Assembly (NCBI GenBank): GCA_933207985.1
Contig: OW240912.1
Span: forward strand, 205,727,519 to 205,791,518
Direction: 5' to 3'
Source: Pelobates cultripes
Taxonomy: Eukaryota; Chordata; Amphibia; Anura; Pelobatidae
DNA length: 64,000 nt
The position numbers and the translations under genes were made by a program. Within the stretch, counting starts at the first letter, position 1. Each line of letters opens with the position of its first letter. Below the pieces are notes generated by a model. It ran no database searches. It saw nothing but the letters and a program-made list of their open reading frames with translations, and had not been told where the DNA came from. Of this stretch, positions 1 to 11,399 are shown piece by piece.

Positions 1-180
1 TATATATATATATATATATATATAAATATATACGTATATATCACTATATATATACCTATATATAAATAAAAATATTTAAAAAATTATATACATATATATT
101 CACATACATATATATACATATATTAATTCTACATATATATTTATGTAATATTTTTACATAATTGGGTGTTTTAATTAATT
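1..180. repeat. (TA)n-rich low-complexity DNA
   Basis: The first 24 bases are a TA dinucleotide run, followed by AT-rich degenerate TA/TTTA sequence. No coding content is seen. It probably flanks the foldback element that follows. Confidence 0.8.
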
Positions 181-224
181 ACAATTAGCGGGACCTGCCT
201 TACAACCCATGCCGAAAGTAAAGG

Positions 225-1393
225 GAATTTAATTTGCTAGTACTATATTTAACCCTATAACGTTCCAAGACACCATAAAACCTGTACATGGGGGATACTG
301 TTCTACTCGGGGGACTTCGCTGAACACAAATATTAGTGTTTCAAAACAGTAAAATGTATTACAACGATGATATCGCCAGTAAAAGTGAAGTTTTTTTGCA
401 GTTTTCACGCACAAACAGCACTTACACGGACGATATTATTGCTGCGATACTTTTTACTGTTTTGAAGCACAAATATTTGTGTTCAGCGAAGTCTCCCAAG
501 TACAACAGTACCCCTCATGTACAGGTTTTATGGTGTTTTCAAAAGTTACAGCGTCAAATATAAGGCTTGTGTTTCATTTTTTTCACATTAAAATTCGCCA
601 GATTGGGTACGTTGCCTTTGAGACCCTATGGTAGCCCAAGAATGAAAATTACCCATATGATGGCATACCATTTGCAATAGTAGACAACCCAAAGTATTGC
701 AAACGGGTATGTCCAGTCTTTTTTAGTAGCCACTTAGTCACAAACACTGGCCAAAATTGGCGTTTTTTGCATTTTTCACACACAAACAAATACTAACACT
801 AACTTTGGCCAGTGTTTGTGACCAAATGGCTACTAAAAAAGACTGGATATACCCCATTTGCAATACCTTGGGTTGTCTACTATTGCAAATGGTATGCCAT
901 TATGGGTGTAAATTTCATTCCTGGACTACTATAAAGTCCCAAAGGCAACGTAACCAATCTGGCGAATTTCAATTTCAAATGTAACGTGCTATATTTGACC
1001 CTGTAACTTCCCAAAACGCCATAAAACCTGTACATAGGGGGTACTGTTTTACACGTGAGACTTTGCTGAATACAAATATGTGTATTTTATTGCAGTAAAA
1101 GCAAACAGTATTATGACATTGACCGTTAAAATGTCATGGAGAACTAAAGAAATCTAAAAAAATCTTATTTTCTCCCATTTTTTTCATATTAAATTATGTT
1201 TCATAGCTAAATATTTGATATTAAATGAAAGCCATGTTTCCCCTGAGTAAAATGATATATAATAAGGGTGGGTGCATTTAATATGAAATAGGTGAATTAC
1301 GATTGGACAGACATGTAGCACAAATGCCAGGTTTTGTTTACATTTTGTTTCGTTCACAACGTGTACATTTAGCTCCGTCCTTAAAGGGTTAAA
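225..1393. mobile_element. Foldback DNA element, piggyBac-like MITE (probable)
   Basis: Two long arms, roughly 421-780 and 786-1155, are imperfect inverted copies around a centre near 780. The block at 228-400 is a further direct copy of the outer part of the right arm and is inverted relative to 421-600. The module order is therefore A, rc(BA), BA. The right end (1374-1393) reads, on the reverse strand, TTAACCCTTTAAGGACGG, resembling the TTAA+CCC termini of piggyBac-type MITEs and the small element at 56583-56662. I could not find a matching left end. ORFs in this stretch are by-products of the palindrome. The class assignment is inferred from the right terminus only. Confidence 0.55.
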
Positions 1394-1399
1394 AGTTTT

Positions 1400-3060
1400 C
1401 CCTCCTTTTTTAATTTTTTTCCCTCTCTTGTTGTTTCTATTCCCCTCCTTGTGGGTGCTGCTGCTGATCTAATTAGGAGGAGTGGCCCTTAATTTCCACC
1501 TGTGTGGGATTTGTATTGCCAATATAAACCCATTACTGACTCACAGAGCTTGCTCACTGGAGTTTGCTTGAAAGTAGACTATTTCAAGTAGTCTCTTTTA
1601 AGTAGGAGTTAAAACAACAGGAGTTGAAACTACAAGGGAGTTTAAACCAAGAGGGTAAATATTGTTTTTGCTCACTTGTGTTTTTTGTAACTAGGGATGA
1701 GTGCTAGCAAGATTGCAAGTTTTACTCAGTGTACATCGTGCTGCATGTATGCATGCCTGGATAAATCTGTCCAGGGTCCATACCTCTGTGGTGGGTGTGA
1801 GCGAGTGGTTTTTCTGGAAACTCAGATTGGAGATCTGGAGAGGCAAATTGCAACACTGAGGGAGATTGACAATCTTGAGAGGAGTCTGCTGCTCACTGAG
1901 CAGAGTTTAGTGGGAGGAGATGAGACAGTTGGAGAACAGGCACATAGTTGGGTAACAGTGGGGGAGGAAGCAGCTCAGGAGTAGCTGTACTGCAGGAAGC
2001 TGTTCCTTCTAACAGCCGTGGGAAAAGCCCCTCTAGTACGGGTGGGGTTGAGAGGGTAAGGAAGTCTAGACAGGTTGTGGTGGTAGGGGACTCTATTATT
2101 ATTAAGAGAGTAGATAGGGTAATCTGCCACTCTGATCGACTCAACCGGACAGTCCGGCATGTTGCCGACAGAGTGGAGAGATTATTGGGAGGGGCTAGGG
2201 ATGACCCAGCTGTAATGGTCCATATTGGTACCAATGAAAAAGTCAGAGGAAAATGGAAGGTCCTAAAGAATGAGTTCTGGGAACTAGGAAGTAAGCTAAA
2301 GAAAAGGGCCTCCAAGGTAATATTTTCAGAAATATTACCTGTGCCGCACGCTACAGCAGAAAGGCAGCGGGAGATTAGAGAGGTCAATGCACGGCTAAAG
2401 TCTTGGTGCAGGAAAGAGGGTTTGGGTTTTTAGAGCACTTGGCCAATTTTGCGCTTGGTTACAACCTGTATAGTCGTGATGGATTACACCTAAACGGAAG
2501 AGGGTCTGCTGTGCTGGGGGGATAGGATGGCTAGAAGGTTGGAGGAGATTTTAAACTAGTTGTAGGGGGGGATGGTCAAAGCAATCTAGAAAATGGGATA
2601 TGATAACATTATACAAATATATTCGGGGCCAGTACAAACCTTTTATCTGGAAATCCATTCATAAACAGGACTATACATAGGACACAAGGTCACACATCTA
2701 GGCTGGAAGAAAGGAGATTTCATCTAAGGCAAAGAAGATTGTTTTTTTTACAGTAAGAGCAATAAGGATATGGAATTCTCTGCCTGAAGAGGTGGTTTTG
2801 TCAGAGTCTACACAGATGTTTAAACTGCAATTAAATAAATACTTGCAAAAACATAACATACATGAATATAATTTCTAATTAGTGGGGTAATAGCTGCTTG
2901 ATCCAATTAGACATCTGATTGCTATTCTGGGGTCAAGAAGGAATTTTTTCCTAGTTTGTTGCAAAATTGGAAGCTCTACAGACTAGTTTTTTTGCCTTCT
3001 TTTGTGAGGAAGGCTGAACTTGATGGACGCATGTCTCTTTTCAGCTATGTAATTATGTAA
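1400..3060 (+). mobile_element. CR1-type LINE with most of ORF2 deleted
   Basis: Reading on the + strand, the order is a 5' region (1400-1696), an ORF1 remnant (1697-2525), then directly the last part of ORF2 and the 3' end (about 2590-3060). The 3' part keeps the CR1-like features 'tatggaattctctgcctga' near 2770 and 'gaacttgatggacgcatgtc' near 3016, followed by a short microsatellite-like tail at 3050-3060. The endonuclease and reverse transcriptase that normally separate ORF1 from the 3' end are absent, so this is an internally deleted derivative. It lies in an intron of rims3, in the same orientation as the gene. Confidence 0.75.
1697..2525 (+). pseudogene. CR1 LINE ORF1 remnant with SGNH-esterase-like domain
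   Basis: The first frame (1697-1984, 95 codons) starts with a Cys-rich segment (CTSCC..CACL..CGGCE, PHD/zinc-finger-like), followed by a Leu/Glu-rich stretch that could form a coiled coil. A frame change near 1948-1984 leads into 1948-2433, which carries an esterase block I (VVVVGDSII), a block III-like VHIGTN, and KSWCRKEGLGF. A second frame change at 2430 gives LEHLANF...DGLHLNGRG, where the DxxH end of the esterase fold falls. This domain order is that of CR1 ORF1 proteins, which in the family act as nucleic-acid-binding proteins with an esterase fold. With two frameshifts it cannot be translated as one protein. Confidence 0.75.
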
Positions 3061-3345
3061 AACAAAGATACATATAAATACACTGACAAATATACACAAA
3101 TTCATAGACACCGACACATACACACACACTGACACATGCATACACTAACATATACACAAACACGAACAAAAGGCACACCCTGACATACAGATAAACTAGA
3201 CACATAGACACATACACTAACAAACACACAGATGCACACCCTGACACACAGATGTGCACGCACACACAGATACACACACTGACCTATACACACCCTGACA
3301 AACAGATGCGTACACACAGACACACACACACACTAATAAAGGGGA
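3061..3345. repeat. CA-rich microsatellite/minisatellite
   Basis: Degenerate tandem copies of 'acacacactgacacat'-like units fill this segment immediately after the CR1 3' end. It may have grown from the LINE tail. Long reverse-strand ORFs here (Cys/Val-rich) are artefacts of the repeat. Confidence 0.85.
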
Positions 3346-3394
3346 GACACAAGTGGACTGATAGAGATAATTGGGGCTGATAAAGAGGGGGAAA

Positions 3395-3565
3395 GAGTGT
3401 TCATTTTGATGGCAAATTTCAATTCAGTTGTAGTCATAGTATTTTGACTAAAAAGCCATTTTAGTTTTAGTCTTATTTTAGTCAACTGAATTGTTTTAGT
3501 TTTAGTCTACTAAATCTCCAATAGATTGTAGTCAACACAACTAAAATCTAATGGGTTTAGTTATA
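3395..3565. repeat. TTTTAGTC/GACTAAAA-rich interspersed repeat
   Basis: The segment is built from repeats of 'ttttagtttagtc' and its complement 'gactaaaa', giving a partly palindromic sequence. It looks like a fragment of a short DNA element; I cannot name the family with confidence. Confidence 0.55.
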
Positions 3566-3579
3566 GCCTGTATCTGACT

Positions 3580-4015
3580 CTATTGCCCCTTCCCGTATGC
3601 CCCTCTGTGTCTCTTTGTGTCCCCCTAGCCCCTCTGGGTGTCTCTCACCCAAGTTTTTGGTCTGTCTATTTTGCCCCTATCCCAGCCCCGCTGTGTCCCC
3701 TTGGTGCTTCCACCAGCCCCTCCATGCATCTCATCTACCCCATGTGTCTCATTCTTCAAGCCCCCCTTGTGTCTTAATTCCTTCCCTTAGCCCCTCCATA
3801 TGTCTCATTTTGCACCAAACCCCTCCAAGTGCTAATTTCCCCGAGTCCCTCCATGTGTCTCAGTCTCCCAGCCCTCTCATATGCCTCAATCTCCCAGCCA
3901 TTCCACCAGCCCCCCCATGTGTCTCATCAACCCTGCCCACCCATCCGTCTTATTTCCTCAGCCCCCCATGTGTCTCATTTCCTCTCCTCCCCCCCTCCCC
4001 CCCATGTGTCTTACC
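3580..4015. repeat. Pyrimidine-rich minisatellite (CCCCTCCATGTGTCTCAT-like unit)
   Basis: A unit of about 25-30 bases containing 'ccatgtgtctcat' recurs at least eight times with drift, interspersed with C-rich spacers. The strand asymmetry (almost no G) keeps several frames open, which explains the long Pro/Ser-rich ORFs; they show no protein features. Confidence 0.7.
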
Positions 4016-4981
4016 CTCGGCGGCGATTTGGGAGCATCAAAAGACAGACCTATACTTGTTAACAGAGCGGGCCTGCCACCTACACCAGGCAGCCTCTCAC
4101 TGGATCAGCAGGAGTCAAGTCACCACATAGCAACTTGTGCTCCTCGACCTGAGGAATCAGTGCATGAAGGGTACACCGTGCAGGCATTGGCAATGGACAT
4201 CCGCCAACATCACCGGCAGCTGGTCCTAGTGAATGGTCAGACTCACCCTCTTATTTCGTCTATAGTACAGACAGCCTTGTATGGTTGTTGAGTTAGACTA
4301 ATTTTATTGAAGTGTGTCACTCAGTGATGTCACTGCAACTCCTTATTTTGTGAGAGACTTAAAGTGGGCACATGGGAAGAATCCTTCCCACTTCCTGTGC
4401 ACCATCTGTAGCTATTCCTGCAGCTATGCCATCAAGCACGGGAGGCTGAATGGACTGCAGAGGGCACTGGCCAAGGCTCCCGGTAATTCATCTACCCACC
4501 AGCCTATTAAAACATATACATCTATAGGCAGGTGCTTACTCTGCCTAATGAAATATCTGGCTCTGGTAAAGTGGTGTACAAAAACATCTGAAACAGACAA
4601 TTTTTAAGACAGCAAAAGTGACAGAGAGATTGATAAACCAGTGACAGTTTTACTCCTTGAAACATATGTGTGAAATAATTACAAAGTGCAGATTCATTTT
4701 CTTGCCAAATCAAACCCACTATGTACAGATTTTTGCTTTATATTATAATATTGACAGATGAAGATCTATCAAATGTGTGTGCATACTGCTGTTCTAACCT
4801 AACTTTTTCGTTTTTTCTCATAAGTTTTGTCATAACCTTTTCTTTCTTTCTGCTTTCACTTGTCCTTACCCTCTGATTTTCTTTACATACCTCTACAGTG
4901 ATCCACATGTAACGTTATTTCTTGTTCTTTTTTTCCCTCCTTTCTTCTCTATTTCTTGCACTCCTTCTGCCTCTTGCACAG
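4016..4981 (+). other. rims3 intron, right part (no exon seen)
   Basis: No sequence matching the first half of the RIMS C2 domain was found here, so this is intronic. Positions 4310-4500 hold a non-repetitive patch with a short open frame that matches nothing I recognise. The last 80 bases (about 4900-4979) form a long pyrimidine tract ending in 'gcacag', a strong splice acceptor for the exon at 4982. Confidence 0.6.
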
Positions 4982-5121
4982 CTCCATACATTAAAGCATA
5001 TCTGATAGAGAATGGAGCATGCCTCGCCAAGAAGAAGACTAGGACTGCTAAGAAAACCTGGGATCCAGTTTATCACCAAGCCCTCCTCTTTGATGAAGGA
5101 CCCCAGGGGAAGGTCCTGCAG
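4982..5121 (+). CDS. rims3: rims3 penultimate coding exon
   Basis: This 140-bp exon follows a pyrimidine tract and CACAG acceptor, and ends CTGCAG|GTAAGG. It enters with two bases of a split codon (xCT, probably Ala) and then reads PYIKAYLIENGACLAKK, TRTAKKTWDPVYHQA and LLFDEGPQGKVLQ. This is the C2B stretch that in vertebrate RIM genes also ends at the KVLQ|VIVWGD junction. Confidence 0.9.
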
Positions 5122-5867
5122 GTAAGGTAGCGTTGCAGGGTTAACTCCATAGTAGTGTACTACAGGGAGATATTACAGCTGGTATCAAGTTGATAATGAG
5201 ATCATGGGTGTCTTGCTAACAAGATGTTTAAGGGAGCCAGTTAATGTCATGTAAATGTAGGTGCATTCACGTAGGTTTGTCTGGGACAGATTTATTGCTG
5301 ATACTAGTCATTTTTCTTTAAGAAGTGTTGATCATAAAGGGTAGACGTCTAATTATATTCCTGCTGATGTAAGTTAATTTTTACAGATGGGTTAGTTAGT
5401 TCTTAAGATAATAGAGGTGTTTCATTCATGCCATCTGGATATGCTCCCTCTAATGCAGTTGCTCTCATGTTTTTTTGAGAAACATTCCAGGGCACACCTG
5501 ACGTTACACTAAATTGCAGCCTTTTTAGAAAGGTTTGCAACATGTGTAGAGCATACATATAGATATATTATGTCCAATATTGATGTAAATATGTTTGAGG
5601 CACACTTTGTTGTAAGCCAATGTTTTTAAGGAGTCACCTATCTCTACTCTGCAGGTCATTGTTTGGGGAGACTATGGCCGAATGGACCACAAGTGCTTCA
5701 TGGGAATGGCACAGATCCTTTTGGAAGAGCTTGATTTGAGTTCCTGTGTTACAGGCTGGTACAAACTCTTCCCTACGTCCTCACTTGCTGACTCCAGCAT
5801 TGCTCCTCTTACTCGTCGACTCTCCCAGTCCTCATTAGAGAGTTCCACCAGCCCATCCTGCACTTAA
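4982..5867 (+). CDS. rims3: rims3, C-terminal two coding exons (partial gene)
   Basis: Joined exons 4982-5121 and 5655-5867 encode the C-terminal 117 or so residues of a RIM-family protein. The frame contains IKAYLIENGACLAKKKTR, WDPVYHQALLFDEGP, VIVWGDYGRMDHKCFMGMA and GWYKLFPTSSL, which form the second half of the RIM C2B domain, and ends in LTRRLSQSSLESSTSPSCT. That tail matches RIMS3 (gamma-RIM) better than RIMS1, 2 or 4. RIM proteins organise presynaptic active zones and regulate exocytosis; the C2B domain binds liprins and phosphoinositides and lacks the full set of Ca2+-binding aspartates. The gene runs into the window from the left; its neighbour smap2 is convergent. The intron is 533 bp with GTAAGG donor and GCAG acceptor. 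Confidence 0.9.
5122..5654 (+). other. rims3 last intron
   Basis: 533 bp of AT-rich sequence between a GTAAGG donor and a 'ctactctgcag' acceptor. No repeat or gene is recognised within it. Confidence 0.85.
5655..5867 (+). CDS. rims3: rims3 last coding exon
   Basis: 213 bp in phase 0 encoding 70 residues and a TAA stop (5865-5867). It starts VIVWGDYGRMDHKCFMGMAQ, continues LLEELDLSSCVTGWYKLFPT, and ends in the Ser-rich RIM3 tail LTRRLSQSSLESS..SPSCT. The strong family match to the last residue shows the stop is genuine and no frameshift is present. Confidence 0.92.
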   Translation, partial: VIVWGDYGRMDHKCFMGMAQILLEELDLSSCVTGWYKLFPTSSLADSSIAPLTRRLSQSSLESSTSPSCT

Positions 5868-8400
5868 CAACTGGGAAAAGAGATCATCTTTGATTCTACT
5901 GTTCCCTCCTTCTCCTGCAGCCCAAATGGTCATATTTCCCTTCTTGCCACCAGATGCACATCAGACTGGGTTCAACCTCCAGTGTGTCTGTTCAGAGTTA
6001 TGGGAAAGGATTTGGGATTCAGGGTTGGAGGTGGCAGAGTGCCCCTGTGGCATTATATACAAAGCTGCCAACTAAATGCTACTGCAAAAAAAAAAATAAT
6101 GCAACATTTTAGAGACTGTTATAACAAATTGAACACAGACAAACCAAATAAAAATACGCTAAGCAGTGTATTATTTAAGACACAACCTCATATCATGCGA
6201 GGAAGTAAGTCTTACAAATTAGCTGATTTGTCGATTATATATTTATATGCTGGAATATAAGAACAACATTTTTGACCATTTTTATCCAGCACTGAAATAT
6301 TAAAGAATATAAACATTATTTACAAAAAATACATACAAAGCACATGTTCTATACCAATAGCACACAGATAACAATCCATTTAGAATTCGTGGAAATACAT
6401 TAATCTCTTCCACTGTGGGTGCCTCAATGTTCTCTCTGCCACTGACAGTTGTGCCCTGATTTTTTCCAGGTTTTTTTCCTCCAATCCAGATTTTTTCTCA
6501 ATCTTCTGCTTATACACCCTATGTCTCCCCACCTTAAACATGCAGCTGATGAGAATAAAGCTGGATTTTGCAAAGGTGGCAACTGTGATACTGTGTACAT
6601 CTCACATAAATCTATACAAACACACGTGTATAAATTTACATGCGTCTTATCGAACAGAATGCTATTTTTTCAGGAATATTCCAATTTTTTTCTACATTAT
6701 TCTTTAAGATGGAATGTAGCATTTTCATGTTATTTCTACCATTGCATAAAATGGAAGAAATAAGTTGTTTACCTTTGCATCTGCACTTTTTTTTCCTTGC
6801 ACAGATAAGCAATCTTGTTTTGTTATATATATATATATACGTATAACTGCATGTGGCTCTTTGCATAGTTACAGAATGCATTAATCTCACTCTTTTTCTT
6901 TAAGTGCATTTAAACACTTTGGTGCCACATAATACTGCTGTGTATTTGTTTGTGTCTGTGTACTTTTCACACTATCCCAGGTCAGAGTGTCGGCAACAAA
7001 TGACGAACAAACGCTTCTAGAAAGAAATTGAATTCCATTCAAGACGTTTTTTTTGTAGGAGTGGTAATGAATTTCTTACTATTTGATAGCACCAATATAA
7101 CCCACTATATGGCTAATAGTTGGCAAAACAAGCTCAACATGTTGCTGACCTATTAGATGTAAAACAAAAGAAGAAAAAGTAGTATTCAAAGTATAATATC
7201 TATGTACTTGCTAATGAAAGGTCATACAGTTGTATGAATGACCCTTTTGTGCAGAAGAAAGAAAATCGTCCACACTACATGGATAAGTCCATCCGGTTGG
7301 CAGTTTTCTTGATGAATAATTAAGATTTACAACCGAGCAAGAAGTGAAGATGTTAGGTAAGAGAAATATAATGGCCACAAACTTAAGAGGAATTCTTCCG
7401 CACAGAGTTCTAGAGCACACATGTAGCATGTCATGCCATACAGGATCCTGTATTTTGACAGACTTGTCTATGCTAATAACTCAGGGCTGAAATTTGTATT
7501 GGACAAGAAGATCAAATGGATCGGAGGTTATGGAAGAGAGAAGATGAACCTTCTCCAACTTCACAGTGAGGATGTTTGCACCTATCCTTCGAAATGTCTA
7601 GCTATTGCCCACCTCAAATATGCTTGAAAGGATGAACACCACCAAGAAAAAAGGAAAGAATGTTCTTCCTTTAAAGAGCAATATGCAAGACTGGTAACAA
7701 CGAGCCAACCACAGACACCACCAAAACTGGGATGTGGTAAGGCTAAATGAACCCAACCTGAATATGTTCAGGCCAGATGATGGCAAGGGGCATTTATTGA
7801 AAGGTTACAAGTTCACAGTGAGTATTCCCTGAATAGCAATGCCAAGTATGTATACGTGCACACTTTGCAAGCCTCTTAAAAAGAAAAGTTATGCTTTTTT
7901 TTCTTGACTCCAGATCTATCATGTGAACACCAAAGGAAGAATTATTTGCTCATAAATCAGATTGATTGACAATGTCAAACTACATTTCAACATAAATATC
8001 AGCAAAAACAAAATTGATTGACAATGTCAAACTACATATCAATAGTTCTATAGATTTATTTATTGTATAGTTTTATGGATAATATGAATAAGAAATTGCA
8101 CCTAAATGTATAAATGTTGTGGAAAGGGACATCAAATAACCATGCATTACAATGTTTAGTAAATCGATGTATTTGCGTTCTTCAGTATAATATAGTAATT
8201 ATGCACATGTGTATTCTGGACTCAGTAAGTTCCAAGCATCAGTGAAAAGCTGATATTTTTGTCCATAAAAGTAAAGCTCAAAAAAAGCACATTATTTAAA
8301 AAAGGGTGTGTTAAAATTAGCCACACACAGCAATTTAGAAATGTGTCCAATATCCTAATGTGATGGAAATAGCTTAGAATGTTTCTGTCCAACCTTAGTC
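5868..8400 (+). other. rims3 3'UTR and downstream intergenic DNA
   Basis: No further coding sequence is seen. An AATAAA on the gene strand at 6147-6152 followed by GT-rich sequence is one possible polyadenylation site. RIMS3 3'UTRs are long in other vertebrates, so the true end may be further right. Positions 7210-7800 carry open stretches on both strands without recognisable protein features. Confidence 0.45.
6147..6152 (+). terminator. Candidate polyadenylation signal of rims3 (AATAAA)
   Basis: Canonical AATAAA 280 bases after the stop codon, followed by 'gcagtgtattattt'. Other signals exist further right, so use of this one is only possible. Confidence 0.25.
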
Positions 8401-8439
8401 ACCCAGCTATTATGTAGCGACACCTTTGCTTAAGGGTAT

Positions 8440-8570
8440 GGCTGGAGGTGTGGCCATTTAAGGGACCTTTTTTTTTTTTTTAAACAAAGAAACATGGTAC
8501 CCAGTCCACTTCATTAAAATGAAGTGGTCTTGGTGTCTATAGTGTTCCATTAACAACATTGTATTCACGT
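8440..8570. repeat. T2/Kolobok-like MITE fragment
   Basis: The sequence 'ccagtccacttcattaaaat' followed by 'gaagtggtcttggtgtctat' and 'agtgttccattaa' is the terminal half of the MITE family seen complete at 34192-34353. It is degraded and its outer ends are uncertain. Confidence 0.55.
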
Positions 8571-9580
8571 GATGCTTTGGCTCCTCCTCTGTACATTAAA
8601 TCTTCATCATTCTATCTTGTAGGGCAGATAATACCAGTAATGTTTTAACAAATTCAAGAGCCAGTCAATGATGTGATTATGCAGGAGGGCACCACATGTG
8701 CTATTTGTGGGACCTTTATACCACCAGCCAAGCAGATCAAATTTTCCTACCTTCAGATTAAGTGCCTGTACTCTGTGATGGTGTAAAAGGGGATTAGTGG
8801 TGCAATAGTTGTGCTATTATATGAGGTGTAAAAAGATGCTCAGGATACCGGTAAACTTTAGTTGAACGTGCAGACTTTTATTAATCGTGTGCAAAAAACA
8901 CAGCAGCAATGCTGTCCATCAACAGTAGACAGGAACTGCCAATAATATTTTGATTTGACAGTTATTTTGATTGACAGGTGTTAGTTACCAATGTTAGAAC
9001 AAATATGAGAATAATACAAGTGGCACAGTTCTTTTTTCCTGTCCCCTCAATAGCGTGCACTGTCACTTGTAATTCTCCAGATTCTAGAACATTCATGGAA
9101 TGAAAAAGCAGACCAGTGTGAGAACATGATTAGTATCCTCTGTAAAGGCTAAACCAACAGAGGGAATGCAGAGTTGAGATACCAGAGAAATGTGGGACTG
9201 ATTGCAGCTGATTGCAGCTGCATTCTGTAAGTCTACATACCTGCATCTTAGGTATGCGAAGTGAGTGAAAATTGTCTTGTATACATGATGCTTTGTACCA
9301 GCCATCTCAAACCCACCCCTTCTCCCCTGATATTGTTGAACAACAACTGAACCCCCATGGTTCTCTGGTCACCTATTGCATTCAGAGAATTCTGGGAGTT
9401 ATAAGCAATTAACATCTGAGTGGGCAGAGTTTGAGATCCCTTCTAAGGTGGAAAAAGAAAGGTTCAACGGAATGGAGGGCATGGAGATGCTGAATGTTCC
9501 CATAGAGATGCATTGATTCATGCATCTCTTTGAGGAGATGTTGATTGGTGCAGCATGGTGTTTTCCTCTGGGAAAGCATT
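8571..9580. other. Intergenic DNA with a degraded interspersed repeat
   Basis: At 9300-9415 the phrase 'cattcagagaattctgggagtt' resembles the 'ctgggagttgtagt' cores of hAT-like frog MITEs. Otherwise nothing recognisable. Confidence 0.35.
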
Positions 9581-9619
9581 GGATTGGCTGAAATCATTAA
9601 AAAGTTAGCAAAATAATTT

Positions 9620-9730
9620 TTTTACTGCTCTGACAGGGGTGCCGGGGCCTATACAGCGTCACAGGCACTCTAGTTTCAGGAATACATGTGTATTCCTGAC
9701 ACTATAATGTTCATTTAATAGTGCCACAAA
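9620..9730. repeat. T2/Kolobok-like MITE fragment
   Basis: Contains 'ttcaggaatacatgtgtatt' and 'cctgacactataatgttcatttaa', a small stem with the family's terminal 'actatagtgttccTTTAA' in degraded form. Confidence 0.45.
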
Positions 9731-10985
9731 CCGGGCCTTGCCTAAAGTTCTGTTAACAAAACCAGCCCTACTTACACAGCTACTCCAAGCTATAAATATA
9801 TAACAGATGCCTGTACATTGCTGAAAAATAAATTACATGCTTAAAGAAATAACTGGGATAAAAACTAATGGAGATATTAATAGGTAAAGCAGATCTTTCA
9901 CTTACGTACCCACATATCTACTGTGCATTGTGCAACCTCAGTAAATTTGTATAGCTGACGCAAGATTAAACTATAAACACCGCAGGGCAGGAGACGGGGA
10001 TCTGTTTAATGTAATGTTTATTATTGGAAGCTGCAAACCTCTCACTGAATCCATTAGCGTATGTGCATTGTCACCAGAATTTTAAAATAAATTAAATTCT
10101 ATAAAATTTTTCAATTATATATTTGAGATTAGTGTGTCTAGTACTTCTACTTCTTTGTTTTATTATTCCTATAGATATTAATCAGTATGGATCTTTAAAT
10201 TCCTGTTTTCAATTTTTTTGTTAGATATATCTTATACTTTCGAACTGGTGACTGAATGATAAAAAATAAGTAATTGTACACCAAAATGGGAAGTCTCACT
10301 TCTCTGGAAGTTATAACATTTAACAAATTACTGAAACGAACATATAAACTGTATTAACAGTTTTTGTGATGCTCTGTTTTCTTTTAAACTTAAATATTTA
10401 GCAAATTACATCAACATCAAGCCCCTTTTATTGTGTGTATTGGGGCAGATGTGTACTATAGTTATTACTGCCACCTATGAGCAGTTGGAGTCTGAGCGCA
10501 GGGTTTAATTTTTGGGCTGTAATTCAAACTCAAGTTCAAGTCAGACACAGCCACTGCACACATACGAGAAAGAGAAAAATACACTTTGTTTCATTTCCGT
10601 CAGTTTTAAAGGACAGAGCTTATGGCGATTGACAGGGAGCTAACATGGAGGCACACAGTTGCAGAACAAAGAGATATGGATTTCTACATTTAATTTTACT
10701 TTTCAAACCTCAGAAATACAGTATTTTTCAGAAAATAAGATATTTTAACAACAATTTTGAAGAAGGAAAACAATGAAACAACCATATCTTACACCATTTA
10801 GTGTATCTAATCCCCCTACAGTATCTCTTAGACCCTCTTAAGAGCCCCTTTGCGCTCTGGTGTTTCTTACCTGCCCTTGTGCTTCTTGCACACCCTTTGT
10901 TTTTCCTAAACCCCATTTTCTTCAACCCCTAATATCATTTGCACCCCCACCTTGTAGTTTTGACCTCTGTTGTAGTGTGGCTGAT
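9731..10985. other. Intergenic DNA, nothing recognised
   Basis: AT-rich non-coding sequence. The reverse-strand reading at 10728-10925 lacks protein-like features. Confidence 0.4.
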
Positions 10986-10989
10986 GCTC

Positions 10990-11300
10990 TAAGCCAAGCA
11001 GTAGCTCCCCATTAATAAAAAAGGTACCTTCTTTATGACTACCTTTTTATAAATGGGGAGCGGGAGCTACTGACAGCCTACTGATCTAGCCAATCAGCAG
11101 CGCCTCTGCCCAGCAGCAACTGTGTTTCCTGTAACTCAGATTCAGAAACCAAATGCCACCTGGGGGACCTGGAGATCTGCACTGAAGGCAACCTTTGGGG
11201 TTAAACTGTACAAGAACAGTGCACTTGGGGGCCTACTGACCCCATAACAACTTAATTTAGATAAAGTTGTTATGGTGTCCGGAGTGTTCCTTAAATAGCA
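10990..11300. repeat. MITE-type repeat with internal hairpin
   Basis: 'gtagctccccattaataaaa' near 11001 and 'ttataaatggggagcgggagc' near 11048 form an inverted pair. The right part ends 'aacttaatttagataaagtt' then 'gttatggtgtccggagtgttccttaaa', the end signature of the T2-like MITEs elsewhere in the window. Confidence 0.5.
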
Positions 11301-11399
11301 GGGGCTTTTAGCCAAATCAGCCTTATGCTGACCAAAGACCAAAAATTGAACCAGTAAAAAGTCTCTAATGTGTCAAACATCCATCACTAGTCCATGATA

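Noticed and set aside
3597..4130. 177-codon Pro/Ser-rich ORF
   Set aside because: Created by the pyrimidine-rich minisatellite; no domain, no start context, parallel open frames on the same strand.
4314..4607. Possible upstream rims3 exon
   Set aside because: The 97-codon frame does not match any part of the RIM C2 domain and would not splice in phase with 4982.
7211..7786. Several ORFs of 60-70 codons on both strands
   Set aside because: No recognisable protein features, splice sites or conservation cue; treated as chance.
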